Part shown: one piece after another, positions 63,139 to 64,000 of the stretch | Numbering within the stretch: the first letter of the stretch is position 1 | How the letters are laid out: each line of letters opens with the position of its first letter | From: Saprospiraceae bacterium | GTDB taxonomy: Bacteria; Bacteroidota; Bacteroidia; Chitinophagales; Saprospiraceae | Length of the DNA stretch: 64,000 bases | Assembly: GCA_958295895.1 (NCBI GenBank) | Contig: CATQHI010000011.1 | Span: 124,001-188,000, forward strand | Direction of reading: 5' to 3' | Notes under the pieces: model-generated | Told to the model about the DNA's origin: nothing | What the model saw: the letters and a program-made list of their open reading frames with translations, nothing else | Database searches by the model: none | Position numbers and translations under genes: made by a program

Positions 63139-64000
63139 ATGAGCACAAACAATAAGAATTCCAACCCCGAGGAAACCGGCGGTCCGAAATTCCAGAGCTA
63201 CTGGATCTACGCGATCATGTCCGTAGTCCTGTTGGCCCTCGTGCTGACCAACTGGGGCACGGGTGCCTCCAGCGAGATCCAGCTCAATCGCCTCAATGAC
63301 ATGATCAAGGACAATGCCGTCCAGTCGATTAAGCTAGTCAACGGCGACCGCGCCGAGATCTACATCAAGGAGGACAAGAAGTCGCAGCCCGCCTACGAGG
63401 ACGCTGCCCCCGAGGGCATGGGCGGCTCGCGCTACGATTACTACCTCGAAGTAGCCGACCCCGGCTCCTTCAACGACTTCATCAATAAAGCCTATGAGGA
63501 GCAGGGCGTGCCCTTCGCCGACCGGGTGCGCGTCGACGCCGAGCGCCGCACCGACTACCTCGGCAATGCCCTGCAGTGGTTGCTTCCCCTGGCCGTGATC
63601 GCCTTCATCTGGATCATCCTGATGCGCCGCCTCGGTAGCGGTGGCGGAGGCCCCGGCGGACAGATCTTCAACATTGGCAAGTCCAAGGCCACGCTCTTCG
63701 ATCAGAACAGCAAGGTCAACATCACCTTTGCCGACGTAGCCGGCCTGGATGAGGCCAAGGAGGAAGTGATGGAGGTCGTGGACTTCCTCAAGAATCCTAA
63801 GAAATACACCGCACTCGGTGGTAAGATTCCCAAGGGCGTACTGCTCGTAGGCCCCCCCGGTACCGGTAAAACTCTGCTGGCCAAGGCAGTGGCCGGTGAA
63901 GCCGGGGTACCGTTCTTCACCATGTCGGGTTCCGACTTTGTGGAGATGTTCGTCGGCGTAGGTGCCAGCCGCGTGCGGGACCTCTTCAAGCAGGCCCGTG
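63139..64000 (+). CDS. ftsH: ATP-dependent zinc metalloprotease FtsH, 3' part outside the window
   Basis: The ATG at 63139 opens a frame running to the right edge, 287 codons so far. It has an N-terminal membrane helix (about 21-41; [19 protein letters not shown]), a periplasmic domain, a second helix (about 143-163; [15 protein letters not shown]), a Gly-rich linker, and the AAA domain with [20 protein letters not shown] and the Walker A loop GPPGTGKT (near 238). [20 protein letters not shown] follows. Walker B, the HEXXH protease site and the C-terminus are beyond the edge. It degrades membrane and some cytosolic proteins. Confidence 0.97.
   Translation, partial: MSTNNKNSNPEETGGPKFQSYWIYAIMSVVLLALVLTNWGTGASSEIQLNRLNDMIKDNAVQSIKLVNGDRAEIYIKEDKKSQPAYEDAAPEGMGGSRYDYYLEVADPGSFNDFINKAYEEQGVPFADRVRVDAERRTDYLGNALQWLLPLAVIAFIWIILMRRLGSGGGGPGGQIFNIGKSKATLFDQNSKVNITFADVAGLDEAKEEVMEVVDFLKNPKKYTALGGKIPKGVLLVGPPGTGKTLLAKAVAGEAGVPFFTMSGSDFVEMFVGVGASRVRDLFKQAR

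Overview
The window looks like chromosomal DNA of a GC-rich Bacteroidota, most plausibly a Saprospiria/Lewinella-like marine bacterium. The clues are two giant secreted proteins with gliding-motility (type IX secretion, type B) C-terminal sorting domains, SprB-type repeats, a TonB-dependent receptor, many lipoproteins, TANNTTTG-type -7 promoters, a NagB/PIG-L fusion, a helix-hairpin-helix tail of the kind seen on Bacteroidota ribosomal protein L21, and an rsfS-ftsH pair. No tRNA, rRNA, CRISPR array, transposase or phage gene was seen. Taxonomy is inference from these signs only.

Layout. 1-4.5 kb: a DUF6909-like gene, two PAP2 phosphatase genes and a DUF4349 lipoprotein gene, all broken by frameshifts, mostly at C/G runs. 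4.5-11.7 kb: the NagB/PIG-L fusion and two paralogous T9SS cargo proteins. 11.7-16.2 kb: uxuA with a Tat/lipoprotein oxidoreductase, a LOG-family protein, a small membrane protein and an HTH regulator. 16.2-18.2 kb: an AT-rich spacer, then the start of an error-prone DnaE gene that runs head-on into the start of an ECF sigma gene, both cut at the same point, then a lipoprotein gene with an internal stop. 18.4-32.6 kb is a long minus-strand stretch: M28 peptidase, TonB-like protein, oligopeptide-binding lipoprotein, NfeD-like/flotillin pair, a ThuA-PQQ-cytochrome c lipoprotein, RlpA/SPOR, lipoprotein pyrophosphatase, an ATP-grasp-like protein and MtfA. 32.7-38.2 kb: pepT with a thioesterase, a CBM48-HhH fusion, a PEGA lipoprotein and glgB. 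38.2-45.6 kb: lactonase, TonB receptor, arginine deiminase (minus), then glucosaminidase-LysM, a beta-barrel and comF (plus). 45.6-64 kb is mostly housekeeping: guaB, ADP-ribosylglycohydrolase, FKBP, SpoU methylase, TPR, SPOR/PG-binding, obg, adk, NUDIX, pyrE, M42, a UbiA-like protein, gluconokinase, S9 peptidase, birA, rsfS and a partial ftsH.

Several genes fit into common themes: sugar-acid catabolism (uxuA, oxidoreductase, lactonase, gluconokinase), envelope and peptidoglycan remodelling (RlpA, SPOR, glucosaminidase), glycogen (CBM48 protein, glgB), and peptide use (OppA-like protein, PepT, M28, M42, S9).

The most unusual signal is a dispersed, oriented GC-rich repeat (GGGGCGGGGCCGCRGGTGCA), present about ten times. 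It lies either just before gene starts or inside genes, where it always encodes the same Ala/Pro linker. Two further dispersed palindromic families occur: GTAGCGACGGC hairpins at gene ends, and CCGGACCC-type hairpins just upstream of two peptidase genes. All calls come from reading the sequence and the translated frames; no database search was run.
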